From Anthopleura xanthogrammica (lineage: Eukaryota; Cnidaria; Anthozoa; Actiniaria; Actiniidae), in assembly GCA_964019055.1 (NCBI GenBank), contig OZ025214.1, positions 6,881,358 through 6,945,357 on the forward strand: a DNA stretch of 64,000 nucleotides. Reading direction: 5' to 3'. The notes beneath the pieces are model-generated. The model saw only the letters and a program-made list of their open reading frames with translations. It did not search any database and was not told the DNA's origin. The stretch's first letter is position 1. Every line of letters starts with the position of its first letter. The translations under genes were made by a program, and so were the position numbers. Shown here piece by piece: positions 20,701-32,700 of the stretch.

Positions 20701-23700
20701 GCACTCCCCATGGAAAAAAGGGAGCAAACATTTTTTAGCCGTCATCCAATCACAACCAATGGCATAATTTATGTGATTTAGCAGTTCATTAGTTCACATG
20801 AGAAAGTTAAAAATAAAGTTCTAAAGATTTTCCGTTGTTTGTTGTGATTGGATGGCACCTAAGAAATGTTTGATTTCTTTGCTTTGACGGAGAGCGCTGA
20901 TTGGATAGTTATGAAAAAATGTCAAAAAAAACTTCATTTCTACAAAAAAAGGTTGGTGAAGGTTTTGTTGCATGTTGCACACCAAGCTCGAAATGTACTA
21001 TGGACAATGTGAATGCAATCAACCAAACTTTGTCTGCATGATTTTTCTACCATTTTTTCTTCTTCGCTGACATTATTTACATATGGTTAACAATACGATT
21101 CAAGCTTGGTATGCAACATGCAACAAAGTCTTCACCATCCTTTTTTGAAATAGCTTTATTGCTCTCTTAATAATAACTTACTAATAATGATAAATTTATC
21201 TATTATTGTGCCTTTCCAGGAAGAGAATGGTTATGCAATGCCAATACCTGTCATGACTCTTCTGTCAAGTGGGAAAAGTGCTTCAGGAAAGCAGAACCTT
21301 ATAAAAGAAGTGCTAGTTCTTCCTAAACCAGGGGTTGTCATAAACAAAGTAAGGAAATACAAACAAGTACAATTTATGCAGGGAAAGATCTAGGGAGGTG
21401 TTGTTTACAAGGTAGTTAAGCCAATTCCTAGACCTACTGAGCACATTGATTGATTTCTTACTCTATAAAGTTCAAAGTCTTGAAACCTGGTAATGGTCCC
21501 CTTCACAGTTTTCTGCACCATCTTCAAAGGTAGCTGTGCCTTTGCATTAATTTGAATCGAGACATGAGGTGACCTTGCAATGATAGAGACTTGGACAATT
21601 TTTCATAACTTGTCTCAGTCTATCATTGCAAGCTCACCATTGGTCTCGCTTCAAGGCATGGCCTTTGAAGGTGGCACAGGGAACTGTGAAGGGACTACAG
21701 TATTGTTTGTTTTTATTTGTGTTGCAAACACTGAAGTCCCTGACATTATATAATTAAAAGCTATTTCAAAAAGAGTTGAAGGAACAAATGATGATTGGCA
21801 ATCAGTGATTAGTGATTGGTGAGGTAAAATAACCAGGCAAGTATAAAATGAGACCATTTCAATTTCAAAATTCCCAAGATGAACAAGCTCTACTACTACT
21901 TGCCATCTTAGGTCTTCGCTGAATGGTACAGGTACATGTATCTCACAGTTCTGTTTGGTCACAAAATCCCCAATCACAGATTCGTTGTTCACCCCTTCAA
22001 CCCTTTTTGAAATAGCTGTGAATATATGGAGTGAACCTTGTGGAAGAGCCCTGCATGTAAAGTCTTTTGTTTTTATTTGTAAATATGTTGTTGTAAATAT
22101 TGGTATCCAATGTTTTTAGTGTGTGGGAGTGATGGTTGATGAATATATAATATCCAAAGCTTGCATTTTTTAACTCCCCTTCCCCCTTGCCAAAATCCTA
22201 CATCCACCCTTCTTGATGTTAAGACATAGAGGTTTTGATAAAATATTCATAAATATCCACATATTTAATAATTATGATGATGTTTCAGGGCATTCAACAA
22301 CTGACTGAAATCTTTCATCAGATGGGAACACTTCTAAGTCAAAAATTTGGTGTAAGTACAAATAAAATGAATTATCACAACTCATTTTTTTTATTTCTTA
22401 CTAATTTTTCCGACCTTTGTTCAGTCAGCTGACTATCAACCTAAAGCTGGACACTTGTTGGCCGACACATGTCGGCTGGTCATGAAGTACATGACTACCT
22501 GGCAGGCTTAACTTAATGATGCTTTACATCATAACCACCCAGTTATTAAGACAGTACATATAACTGTTAATTGCGTTTGTTGCAGACTTTTGCAAGATGT
22601 GTTACACGGGATGGCAGTTACTCCCCTGTTCTTGATAAACCTGACACTGCATTAGACCTTGTCCAGGATGCTGTGAATGGCTGCGGTTATACATTAGGCA
22701 CTGATGTTGATATCATATTGAACTGTGCTGCTTCTGAATTTTATGATCAGGTATTGAATGCATAAGCTCATGATCAGATATCCTCTTCATTCTTACAAAT
22801 TTATACACTGTCAGAATCACTCACCAGCCCACCACTCAAATTATGACTCACTCACTTACTCATGATCACCATTCATTCACACAGAATTGCTCACCAACCC
22901 ATCACTCAAAGTATGACTTACTCATGATCACCATTCATTCACACAGAATCACTCACCAACCCACCACTCAAAACTTGACTCACTCGCGCAATTACTCACC
23001 ATTTACTCAGACACATGGAATCACTAACCCACTCACCACTCAAAGCAAGACTCACTCACTCACTCACTCACTCACTCACTCACTCACTCACTCACTCACT
23101 CACTCACTCACTCACTCACTCACTCACTCACTCACTCACTCACTCACTCACTCACTCACTCACTCACTCACTCACTCACTCACTCACTCACTCACTCACT
23201 CACTCACTCACTCACTCACTCACTCACTCACTCACTCACTCACTCACTCACTCACTCACTCACTCACTCACTCACTCACTCACTCACTCACCATTCAGTC
23301 ACACAATCGAAATCATTCACCCACCCACCATTCATACAAAAGCACATTCACTCACTCACCATTCAGCAACCAACCCACCCATTTATTACTCACTCAGCAT
23401 CAACATTCACTTACTCACTAGTTACTGTATACTGTATGCTCATTCATTTACTCACCCATCCACCAGCCAACTCAATTATTCTTTCTATCATATTTCCTTT
23501 TGCAGGACAAGCAGAAATATGAAATCATTTTGAACACATTCAAGTCCCTGGATGATGTCATCAACATGTACTCTGACTTCCTTGACAGGTATCAAGGCAT
23601 CATAGGGATCATTGATGGAGTCAGAAGTCAGGTAAGACTTTCTAACAGTCAAATAATAGGCACCTAGCTCCACCAGGGCTTGAAATAACAGCTGGTCAAT

Positions 23701-25963
23701 GAACAATGTCCAGCCAGAATTGGAACTTGTCTGGTCAAATCTTTGCCTTTGCCAGTCATTTTGACCAGTAATGTTGAGCCAGAAATGGGGTATGACCAAG
23801 CTAAAACTAATTTGGCCAGTCATTATGACCCGTGACTTACCAGCCATTATTTCAAGCCCTGTCTACTTTCTTACCTTTATGAAGGGTGCTCTTTTTATTT
23901 CTAGTGTTTATTTTGACACAACTGGTTGATTTAAGGGGGTAATGTCATGTTTTTTTCAGGTGTCCAGCGCACGCACAAACCAACCAATCACAGCATGCTT
24001 CGGTGCTTAGCCAAGGGGCCGTAGCTCCAAGTCTCTTTCCAATGCAAAAACATGTGTTTTCAAAAATTTAGAGAAAAAAAGTTGAAATATTACATGTATG
24101 TGATGTATAAAAATGAAAGCAAATCTTTGCCATCCATCTCCTCTAATTCCACGAGATATACATGTATGACTTTTAAGACTTGGGTGAGACAGCTGGTAGT
24201 GCGAAAAGCCTCTCATCCTAGTATTTTCAATTGCGTTCATTCAATCATGTTCTTTCATCATGTAGGATAAAGAAGGCTGGATTAAACTGAATGAAAGGAT
24301 TGGTGAAAAGTGTTTTATCATTGGTGAAGAATTGTACAGACGTAATCCCAGTATTCTGTCAGTTGGTGTGGCAGACAAGCTATCAAGTGCTGGAGTCTTG
24401 AATATGGACCAAGCTAACACTATAACAGAATTGATGAACAAGGCTTCAACTCTTACAGGTAACTAAACAGCACAGTCAGTGCTGAAAGTATTGATATTTG
24501 GAGCTAGGGTTCGCTTTAATGAAGAAATCATGCATTTTTATGCAAAAAAAATAACTTATAGAAAATGCATTTTCAATTGACAGTTTGTTTGTGTCCCAGG
24601 ACCTAAGAGCTTCATTTCTTACCATTGCACTAATTTCCTTGCTTATGAAAGAACACCCTCTAGAATCCAGCCAAATATATTAGGGACCCCATTGAATGTG
24701 AGGTCCAGACACATGCTATGGGTCCCTTAAGGCCCAATGTGTCACGAGGAACCGCCACAAGGCAGGAGGAGGTTAGGTATTAGACACATGGGTCCCAATT
24801 ACATTACAAAATCCTAGCGCAATCCCTGCTTGGAACATAAAAGATGATTGGACCAGTTGTAACTAGGCAGCATGATTTAGTGATGTTAGCCACCTTAAGT
24901 TAGGCTAAGTACTGTATGTAAGGAAGACATCTCTGCAGTGACATCATGTTATGGTGCACTTTCCCCATGGCCAGTAGAGTAGCAAGTTGGTGTTTATCTA
25001 CAAACAATATTCGTGTTGAGGCTGTATGCATTACATCAAAGCAGTATGATCTTAATCATTTTACAACATCTGTGTGCCTGGAAATTTTAACATTTCTTGT
25101 TCTACTTAGAGCAAGGTGGTCTACTAATGTTTAGTGAAGGGCCAGTGAAAGACACCGTACCATTGATTGTGGACTTGGTGAGTACAGTACATTATGTCTG
25201 TCATGGCTATTGTGAACAACCCGCACCATTCAGCAAGGTTTCATTAAGTTGTTGGTAAGTGGTCAGTATTAGTAATTACATGGTAAGGTTTTTAGTAAGG
25301 GGTCTATAACCTGATGGTAAGATGTTAGTAAATATTTGGTCGACCACTAATACCAACACCTTACTGTATGATGTGTGTTTTCACAATAGCCATCTGTCTT
25401 CAGTTGATGTTTGTAGCCAGAAGTCCTTTTACTCCTGGCCTTTGGAGGAGGAAGGATTGGACAAAACCTATGACTTAGAATTGTTGGAGTAATGTGGACT
25501 CTTCTCTTACTATAGAGTGGTTTTCATATGAGTGGGGAAACCTAGAGCAAATTTATATTTATAATCTTACCATTAACTACCTGTTTTGATTGGATGAATT
25601 TCTGGAAGACAATGGGAAACCATTTCAATGTTATGGCTAAGTCGTACAGTGTAGATGCTGTAAGTCAGTACTTTATGTTTCCCACATATGAAAACCACTC
25701 TAAAACTCATGATAATTAATGTATGAAAATTGAATTCACTTTCTGTTGTGCCAATGTAGGCAATAGCAGTTGGTGCAAGGTTCGTTAAACTTGGGGGCCT
25801 TGCACACCTTGAACATATCTGTAAATACAGAAGACTTCAAGAGATTGAACAAGAGCTGGAGAAGGCTAGTACCCTGATACCACAGGAACCCCATGTATTT
25901 CCTGTCATTAATGTAGTAGAAAATGAGGAGGAGAACAATGAAGAACAACCAGAAGCTACATAG
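17740..25963 (+). CDS. ENO4: enolase-like protein ENO4
   Basis: Complete model, 12 exons: 17740-17883, 18124-18168, 18272-18355, 19058-19320, 20255-20588, 21220-21348, 22289-22351, 22586-22750, 23506-23631, 24266-24458, 25110-25177, 25760-25963; phases agree and the CDS is 1818 nt (605 residues), near the length I recall for vertebrate ENO4. The start ATG lies in AAGATGGCA. Signatures in order: an N-terminal helical extension (VEKLLNKMF), the enolase N-domain phrase SSRGHPTIQLDLYC, a long low-complexity Lys/Gln insert (exons 4-5), AILGVSMVTVMAAAALKSG, DTALDLVQDAVNGCGYTLG, NCAASEFYDQ (canonical MDVAASEFY), FVKLGGLAHLEHICKY and an acidic C-terminus. Several catalytic positions differ from canonical enolase (see findings). 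ENO4 is known from sperm flagella in mammals; glycolytic activity here is uncertain. Confidence 0.9.
18417..18558. mobile_element. MITE with CAATAGACCATTTT ends
   Basis: CAATAGACCATTTTTGAGATG at the left is mirrored by CATCTCGAAAATGGTCTATTG at the right. An inner mirrored pair (GAGCATTTTCAGGCA / GCCCGAAAATGCCTC) is also seen. Non-coding, in ENO4 intron 3. Confidence 0.78.
18931..18985 (+). repeat. single copy of the ~57-bp intronic repeat
   Basis: CAGTCTGTGAGTTTGCCATG, then GATCAGCTCACAGG and CTGCTTCAGGGA: the same pattern as the FGFR intron minisatellite, here in ENO4 intron 3 upstream of the exon at 19058. Confidence 0.6.
19482..19697. mobile_element. foldback element, CCGACTCCAGAC family (copy 1)
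   Basis: Left CCTACCGACTCCAGACATCT and GGCTTCTGTCAATCAA are mirrored on the right by TTGATTGATGGAAGCC and GGGAGTCAGTTAGG. The same element recurs at 47018-47243. Confidence 0.75.
19820..20085. mobile_element. imperfect foldback element in ENO4 intron 4
   Basis: Arms GTTGAAACTCTTAGCTGAAA and AACTTTTGTTGTAG-like segments are mirrored (TTTCAGCTAAAAGTTTCAAC at right). It starts and ends with GGCCCTGTT / AACAAGGCC. Confidence 0.6.
20663..20934. mobile_element. MITE with ~40-bp inverted ends
   Basis: AAGTTTTTTTTTTGACATTT and CATAACTATCCAATCAGC at left are mirrored by GCTGATTGGATAGTTATG and AAATGTCAAAAAAAACTT at right. Non-coding, ENO4 intron 5. Confidence 0.82.
20943..21148. mobile_element. MITE adjacent to the previous element
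   Basis: AAAAAAGGTTGGTGAAGG and GTTGCATGTTGCACACCAAG at left are mirrored by CTTGGTATGCAACATGCAAC and CTTCACCATCCTTTTTT at right. It abuts the element ending at 20934, only about 60 bp upstream of the exon at 21220. Confidence 0.8.
21496..21695. mobile_element. foldback element in ENO4 intron 6
   Basis: GTCCCCTTCACAGTTTTCTG and CCATCTTCAAAGG at left are mirrored by CCTTTGAAGGTGGCAC and AACTGTGAAGGGAC at right. An inner pair CTTGCAATGATAGA / TCTATCATTGCAAG forms the tip. Confidence 0.75.
21762..22017. mobile_element. foldback element in ENO4 intron 6
   Basis: AGCTATTTCAAAAAGAGTTG at left and CAACCCTTTTTGAAATAGCT at right, about 250 bp apart, with weaker internal symmetry (ATTGGCAATCAGTGATTAG / AATCACAGATTCG). 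Confidence 0.6.
22805..23470 (+). repeat. (CTCA)n microsatellite with degenerate flanks
   Basis: A pure CTCA tetranucleotide array of about 60 copies runs from about 23050 to 23291 in ENO4 intron 8. On both sides (22805-23045 and 23292-23470) lies the same theme in decayed form (ACTCACCAACCCACCACTCA). Two long open frames encoding (THSL)n arise from the array and are not genes. Confidence 0.95.
23674..23861. mobile_element. MITE, CAGGGCTTGAAATAAC family (copy 1)
   Basis: Ends CAGGGCTTGAAATAACAGCTGG and the mirrored CCAGCCATTATTTCAAGCCCTG enclose ~145 bp with internal CAGTCATT repeats. Related copies lie at 52577-52737 and, in part, 55610-55757. Confidence 0.8.
25197..25394. mobile_element. 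foldback element in ENO4 intron 11
   Basis: GTCATGGCTATTGTGAACAA at left is mirrored by CACAATAGCCATC at right, with TTAGTAATTACATGGTAAGG-type internal repeats. Confidence 0.55.
25512..25703. mobile_element. MITE with TAGAGTGGTTTTCATATGAG ends
   Basis: TAGAGTGGTTTTCATATGAG and GTGGGGAAAC at left, GTTTCCCACATATGAAAACC and ACTCTA at right. 192 bp, ending about 55 bp before the last ENO4 exon. Confidence 0.82.
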
Positions 25964-26746
25964 TACAAAAATATTTATTTACATATGTTTTAATGATAAT
26001 TCATAATTCATTGCTGCAGTGTCATCATACATAGAACAGTAATTCATATTTAGTAAGATGGTGTTTTAGTATTAGCCAATAATTTCATTATGTAAACCAT
26101 TTTTAGTTAGATGTCAATCAGTCAGAGTTGTATCCTGGATTCTCTTGGTAAAAGCCCAAATTTGAACAGCTTAGTGGCCACTCTGTTTCATGAAGCTAAG
26201 ATTTTAGAGTTATATAGCGTGGGCCCAATAATGTATTGCACGTTTATTTGTAAATTTGTAAATTCTGTAAATATACCATTTTAAATTTCTGTTAGTTTGT
26301 TATTTTTGTCCAATCTGGTTTAACACAGCTGGCACTTACTGTACAGCCACACAGGCACAGCCCACAGGTGTACTGTAGACACAGTATTCCTCTAATAGTA
26401 TATTAGATATGCTACGTGACTATCAGATGTGAATCAACCAACCCCATTGGAAGCAATGACAAGGTAAGAATATTCCTTACCTATTCATTAATTTTCTAGT
26501 TTGACAATGCTTTTAACTCTTACACTACTCCAGTTAATACATGTATTATTAATAGTGATTTTAGAGGGATCTTATTTAACCCATGGAAAATTGGCAAAAT
26601 TATACTACTTAGTAGTAGCTGACTCTATCCATAGTTTTCTTTTGTTCTTTATCAACTAATAAGCTAATTGAAATAGTCTTCTTTCTTTTATCATATTATG
26701 ATCACTCTAGAATATAGATAATTTTATCTTCAGTTGTTTAAACTTT

Positions 26747-29700
26747 TTAGATGAATTTAAGTCCAGTGTACTTTGTTATCCACTCTCTTGCAGCAGCAAC
26801 ACTAGCATATATTCCAAATTTATTTGGCACTCCGCATTCATTGTGTCCAAAAGAGGATACTCCAGCAATGAACCACTTCTTGTCATCACCCTGGCACATC
26901 AAAGGTCCTATAAATAAGGAATATGGATATTTACAGGTGCTTATAAACTACTAGAGGATGAAATTATAACTACAGTAAGATTGGTTGCATCATTTGGTAA
27001 GGAGACATCTTGACAACTAAGAGACATACCAAACAACTTCTTTGTATAATATCATTGCAATTGTTTATGGAACTGCATGCTGGAAATTGCTAAAAGGTTT
27101 CTCTCTGCACAGTCATCTTGGACATGAAACTTAATTTTGTGCTCCCCCTCTCCCCACTTTTTTACCTTAAATTGCATATGGTACTAATCTTTTAAATGTT
27201 CTAATCTTAGTCCCCCCACTTTTCCCCTCTAATTTGCATACAAGCCCTCTCCCCTTTAAAATGTGCTCCGATGTCCCTGTAGGAGGTTGGGGTCAGAGGA
27301 AAAACAAAATTCCAAGGCTTGTATGGAAGAAAATTGGAAATTCCAGAGGGGTGGGGGATGCTTTTTCAAATATCTTCCATGATGGGGTATGGATATTTTT
27401 TTTGAAACCACATAATCTGGTCTGACTAGTGCTCATTCTGCAATAGCTGTACAGTATGTCCTAGGTTAGAATAGACCACACTGCTTGTGAGGTGATTACA
27501 CCATTGTAAAGAAACATGGTATATTACCTCCACTATCTCCTTGACAAGTGTCCTTGCCACCCTTGGGATACCCTGCACAGATCATATCAGTAGATATGAC
27601 TCCACTATAGGATTTTGGTTTATTACAATCATCTCGGGATACAATAGGAAGTGCTGCTTCATGGAGAGTGTTGGGTACTGGGCCGCCTACTTTTGAGTTA
27701 CCCCATCCTGCCACATGACACATTTTACCTAGTGTAGAACAAAGTATTTTATAAATAGCGGAGTGCTTTTATAAATTGGTTAAGTATGAATTTGAACTTG
27801 GGATGCCTCCGATACCAATGGTTCTTTGGTACATGTACTATCAATAGATGATGATCAATGTTAGTAATGGATCAAGGGTAAGTAGATTCTAGATTCTAAA
27901 AGATTTTACTAGACCAAGATTGGATCCAGGGGGAGGGTCAGGGGGTTCAGACCCCATGTCATACCTTAGGTTCCATTGTTTGTTTTATCCTAAAATTTAG
28001 TTTTGCCACATGTTTGAAGTAAATTTTGTATGAAGTATACATTTGGACCCTCCCTCTCGACGTTTGGACCCCCTTTCAACAAATTCCTGGATCCGCCCTT
28101 GCTAGACTATGATCTAGTATTTTATTACTTATAAAATGGAGTGTTGAGCACCTTAATAAGTGGTGGGGCTTTATAAGAGACTAGTATAGGAAAAAGTGAG
28201 ATTGGAAAATATGAGACTAGTATGGGAAAAGGGGAAAAAGTAGTAGGACTATATAACCATACCAGCCCCTCCCCTCGTAAGGTCTCTGTAATATACAAAC
28301 CAGGCTTAAAGTGTTCCCTCTTCAAACACACAGGATAAACTCTATCTGTGATCTTGACTGGTTTTTCCAGTTCTATCAACATCATGTCATTTGTAGATAT
28401 TAACTTAGGTCCTTCCGTGGTATTTTTCTTGGCAATGTCCCACTTGGGATTAAAAATCACTCTCTTGGCTGGTATCTCCTGTTCCATGCCATCCTTATCC
28501 TTTAAGTTGTGTTCACCCAAACGTACCTACAAATAAAATACTCCATTCTTATCCCTGTTCAAAAACAAATGAATGAATTTCGGCTTCATATATCCAAATT
28601 TCAATGCTGTATTTTAGAGTCGGTCTATGTAGATTAAATATTTACTATAAGGGGCAACACCCCACGGCTGGATGGCATAAGTAAGCAGTGCATTATACAT
28701 GAGTGGAAAATGGGCCATTTTGATCAAAAAAGCATCAAAACCATGGGCTATGGTGCATGCTCTTTCGCTAAAAATTGCCAAAAATGACCTATTTTGCATT
28801 CTTCATAAACAATTCATAGTTTTTTAAAAAGTGTCAAAATGGTTAAAAATTGACAAAAGCCATGCACTATAGTCCATGCTTTTCCCCAGAAAATGGCTTA
28901 AAATTACTAAATTTGAATCCTTCATGAATACTGCATATATTTTAATTAGTTGTGAAAATGGGCCAAAATCGGTCAAAACCATGAGCTATATATAGTCCAT
29001 GTTTTTTGGATGAAAATGACTATATTTGAATCCTTCATATATAATGCACTGATAGCTCAAAAAGATGATAAAATAGCCCAATAAAATGACAATATACCCC
29101 AATAAGACGAAACTATATCCCAATAAGACGACAGAATAGCCAAATAAGATGATAATATAGCCCAATAAGACGACAATACAGCCCAATAAGACGAAGGAAT
29201 AGCCCAATAAGACGAAGGAACTAGCCCAAAAAGGCGAAGGAATAGCCCAATAAGACGAAGGAATAGCCCAATAAGACGAAGGAATAGCCCAATAAGACGA
29301 CAATATAGCCCAATAAGACGACAATATAGCCCAATAAGACGACAATATAGCCCAATAAGACGACAGAATAGTCCAAAAAGACGACAATATAGCCCAATAA
29401 GACGACAATATAGCCCAATAAGACGACAATATAGCCCAATAAGACGACAATATAGCCCAATAAGACGACAATATAGCCCAATAAGACGACAATATAGCCC
29501 AATAAGACGACAGAATAGCCCAATAAAATGACAAAATAGCCCAATAAAATGACAAAATACTCCAATAAAATGACAAAATAGCCTAATAAAATGATAAGAT
29601 AACCCGATAAAATGATAACTGAAGATAGCCCGTTAAAATAACCAAATAACCCAATAAAAAAGATAAATATCCTTTCATTAGGTGTGAAAATGGGCCAAAA

Positions 29701-32700
29701 TCGGTTAGAACCATTGGCTAAAGTCCATGCCTTTCGGATGAAAATGGCCAAAATTGACTAAATTTGATTCCTTCATAAAAAATGCATAACTTTTCATAAG
29801 GTGCGAAAAAGGGCCGAAATCGGTTAAAACCATAGGCTATAGTCCATGCTTTTTGGATGAAAACGACAAAAAATGTTTAACTTTGAATCCTTTATAAATA
29901 ATGCATATCTTTTCATAAGGTGTGAAAATGGGCCAAAATCGATCAAAACCATAGGTTATAGTCCATGCTTTTTGGATAAAAATGGCCAAAAATGACTGAC
30001 CTTGAATCCTTCATAAATAATGCATATCTTTTCATAAGGTGTGAAAATGGGCCAAAATCGGTCAAAACCATAGGCTATGGTCTATGCTTTTCGGATGAAA
30101 ATGGCAAAAAATGACTGATCTTGAATCCTTTATAAAGAATGCATATCTTTTTATAAGGTGTGAAAATGGACCACAATCGGTCAAAACCATAGGCTATAGT
30201 CCATGCTTTTTGGATGAAAATGGCCAAAAATGACTGACTTTGAATCCTTCGAAAATAATGCATATCTTTTCATAAGGTGTTAAAATGGGCCAAATCTATC
30301 AAAATCATAGGTTATAGTCCATGCTTTTTGGATGAAAATGGCCTAAAATGATCAACTTTGAATCCTTCATAAATAATGTATATCTTTTCATAAGGTGTGA
30401 AAATGGGCCAAAATCAATGAAAACCATAGGTTTTAGTCCATGCTTTTTGGATAAAAATGGCCAAAAATGACTGACCTTGAATCCTTCATAAATAATGCAT
30501 ATCTTTTCATAAGGTGTGAAAATGGGCCACAATCGGTCAAAACCATAGGCTATAGTCCATGCTTTTCGGATGAAGATGGCCAAAAATGACTAAATTTGAA
30601 TCATTTATAAATAATGCATATCTTTTCATAAGGTGTGAAAATGGGCCAAAATCTATCAAAACCATAGGCTATAGTCCATGCTTTTTGGATAAAAATGGCC
30701 AAAAATGACTGACTTTAAATCCTTCATAAATAATGGATATCTTTTCATAAGGTGTGAAAATGGGCCAAAATCGATCAAAACCATAGGCTATAGTCCATGC
30801 TTTTTGGATGAAAATGGCCTAAAATGATTAACTTTGAATCCTTCATAAATAATGTATCTCTTTTCATAAAATGTGAAAATGGGCCAAAATCGATCAAAAC
30901 CATAGGCTATAGTCCATGCTTTTTGGATGAAAATGGCCAAAAATGACTAAATTTGAATCATTTATAAATAATGCATATCTTTTCATAAGGTGTGAAAATG
31001 GGCCAAAATATATCAAAACCATAGGCTATATTCCATGCTTTTTGGATGAAAATTGCCAAGAATGACTAAATTTGAATCCTTTACAAATAATGCATATCTT
31101 TTCATAAGGTGTGACAATGGACCAAAATCGGTCAAAACCATAGGCTATAGTCCATGCTTTTTGGATGAAAATGGCCTAAAATGATCAACTTTGAATCCTT
31201 CATAAATAATGTATATCTTTTCATAAGGTGTGAAAATGGGCCAAAATCAATGAAAACCATAGGTTTTAGTCCATGCTTTTTGGATAAAAATGGCCAAAAA
31301 TGACTGACCTTGAATCCTTCATAAATAATGCATATCTTTTCATAAGGTGTGAAAATGGGCCACAATCGGTCAAAACCATAGGCTATAGTCCATGCTTTTC
31401 GGATGAAGATGGCCAAAAATGACTAAATTTGAATCATTTATAAATAATGCATATCTTTTCATAAGGTGTGAAAATGGGCCAAAATCTATCAAAACCATAG
31501 GCTATAGTCCATGCTTTTTGGATAAAAATGGCCAAAAATGACTGACTTTAAATCCTTCATAAATAATGGATATCTTTTCATAAGGTGTGAAAATGGGCCA
31601 AAATCGATCAAAACCATAGGCTATAGTCCATGCTTTTTGGATGAAAATGGCCAAAAATGACTAAATTTGAATCATTTATAAATAATGCATATCTTTTCAT
31701 AAGGTGTGAAAATGGGCCAAAATATATCAAAACCATAGGCTATATTCCATGCTTTTTGGATGAAAATTGCCAAGAATGACTAAATTTGAATCCTTTACAA
31801 ATAATGCATATCTTTTCATAAGGTGTGACAATGGACCAAAATCGGTCAAAACCATAGGCTATAGTCCATGCTTTTTGGATGAAAATGGCCAAAAATGACT
31901 AAATTTGAATCATTTATAAATAATGCATATCTTTTCATAAGGTGTGAAAATGGGCCAAAATATATCAAAACCATAGGCTATATTCCATGCTTTTTGGATG
32001 AAAATTGCCAAGAATGACTAAATTTGAATCCTTTACAAATAATGCATATCTTTTCATAAGGTGTGACAATGGACCAAAATCGGTCAAAACCATAGGCTAT
32101 AGTCCATGCTTTTTGGATGAAAACGGGCAAAAATGACTGACTTTGAATCGTTCGAAAAAAATGCATATCTTTTTATGAGGGTTGAAAATGGGCCAAAATC
32201 GATCAAAACCATATGCTATAGTCCATGCTTTTTGGATGAAAACGGGCAAAAATGACTGACTTTGAATCCTTCGAAAAAAATGCATATCTTTTTATGAGGG
32301 TTAAAAATGGGCCAAAATCGATCAAAACCATATGCTATAGTCCATGCTTTTTGGATGAAAATGGCCAAAAATGACTGACTTTAAATCCTTCATAAATAAT
32401 GTATATCTTTTCATAAGGTGTGAAAATGGGCCAAAATATATCAAAACCATAGGCTATAATCTATGCTTTTTGGATGAAAATGGCCAAAAATGACTGACTT
32501 TAAATCCTTCATAAATAATGCATAACTTTTCATAAGGTGTGAAAATGGGTCAAAATCCGTCAAAACCATAGTCCATGCTTTTCGGATGAAAATGGCCAAA
32601 AATGACTAAATTTGAATCATTTATAAATAATGCATATCTTGTCATAAGGTGTGAAAATGGGCCAAAATCTATCAAAACCATAGGCTATAGTCCATGCTTT

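Noticed and set aside
22843..23533. Long open frames encoding THSL repeats
   Set aside because: Direct product of the CTCA tetranucleotide array inside an ENO4 intron.
28986..29751. Minus-strand frames with SYWAILS / VVLLGYI repeats that look like membrane proteins
   Set aside because: The 21-bp unit is divisible by three, so open frames arise automatically; no splice sites or flanking coding exons.
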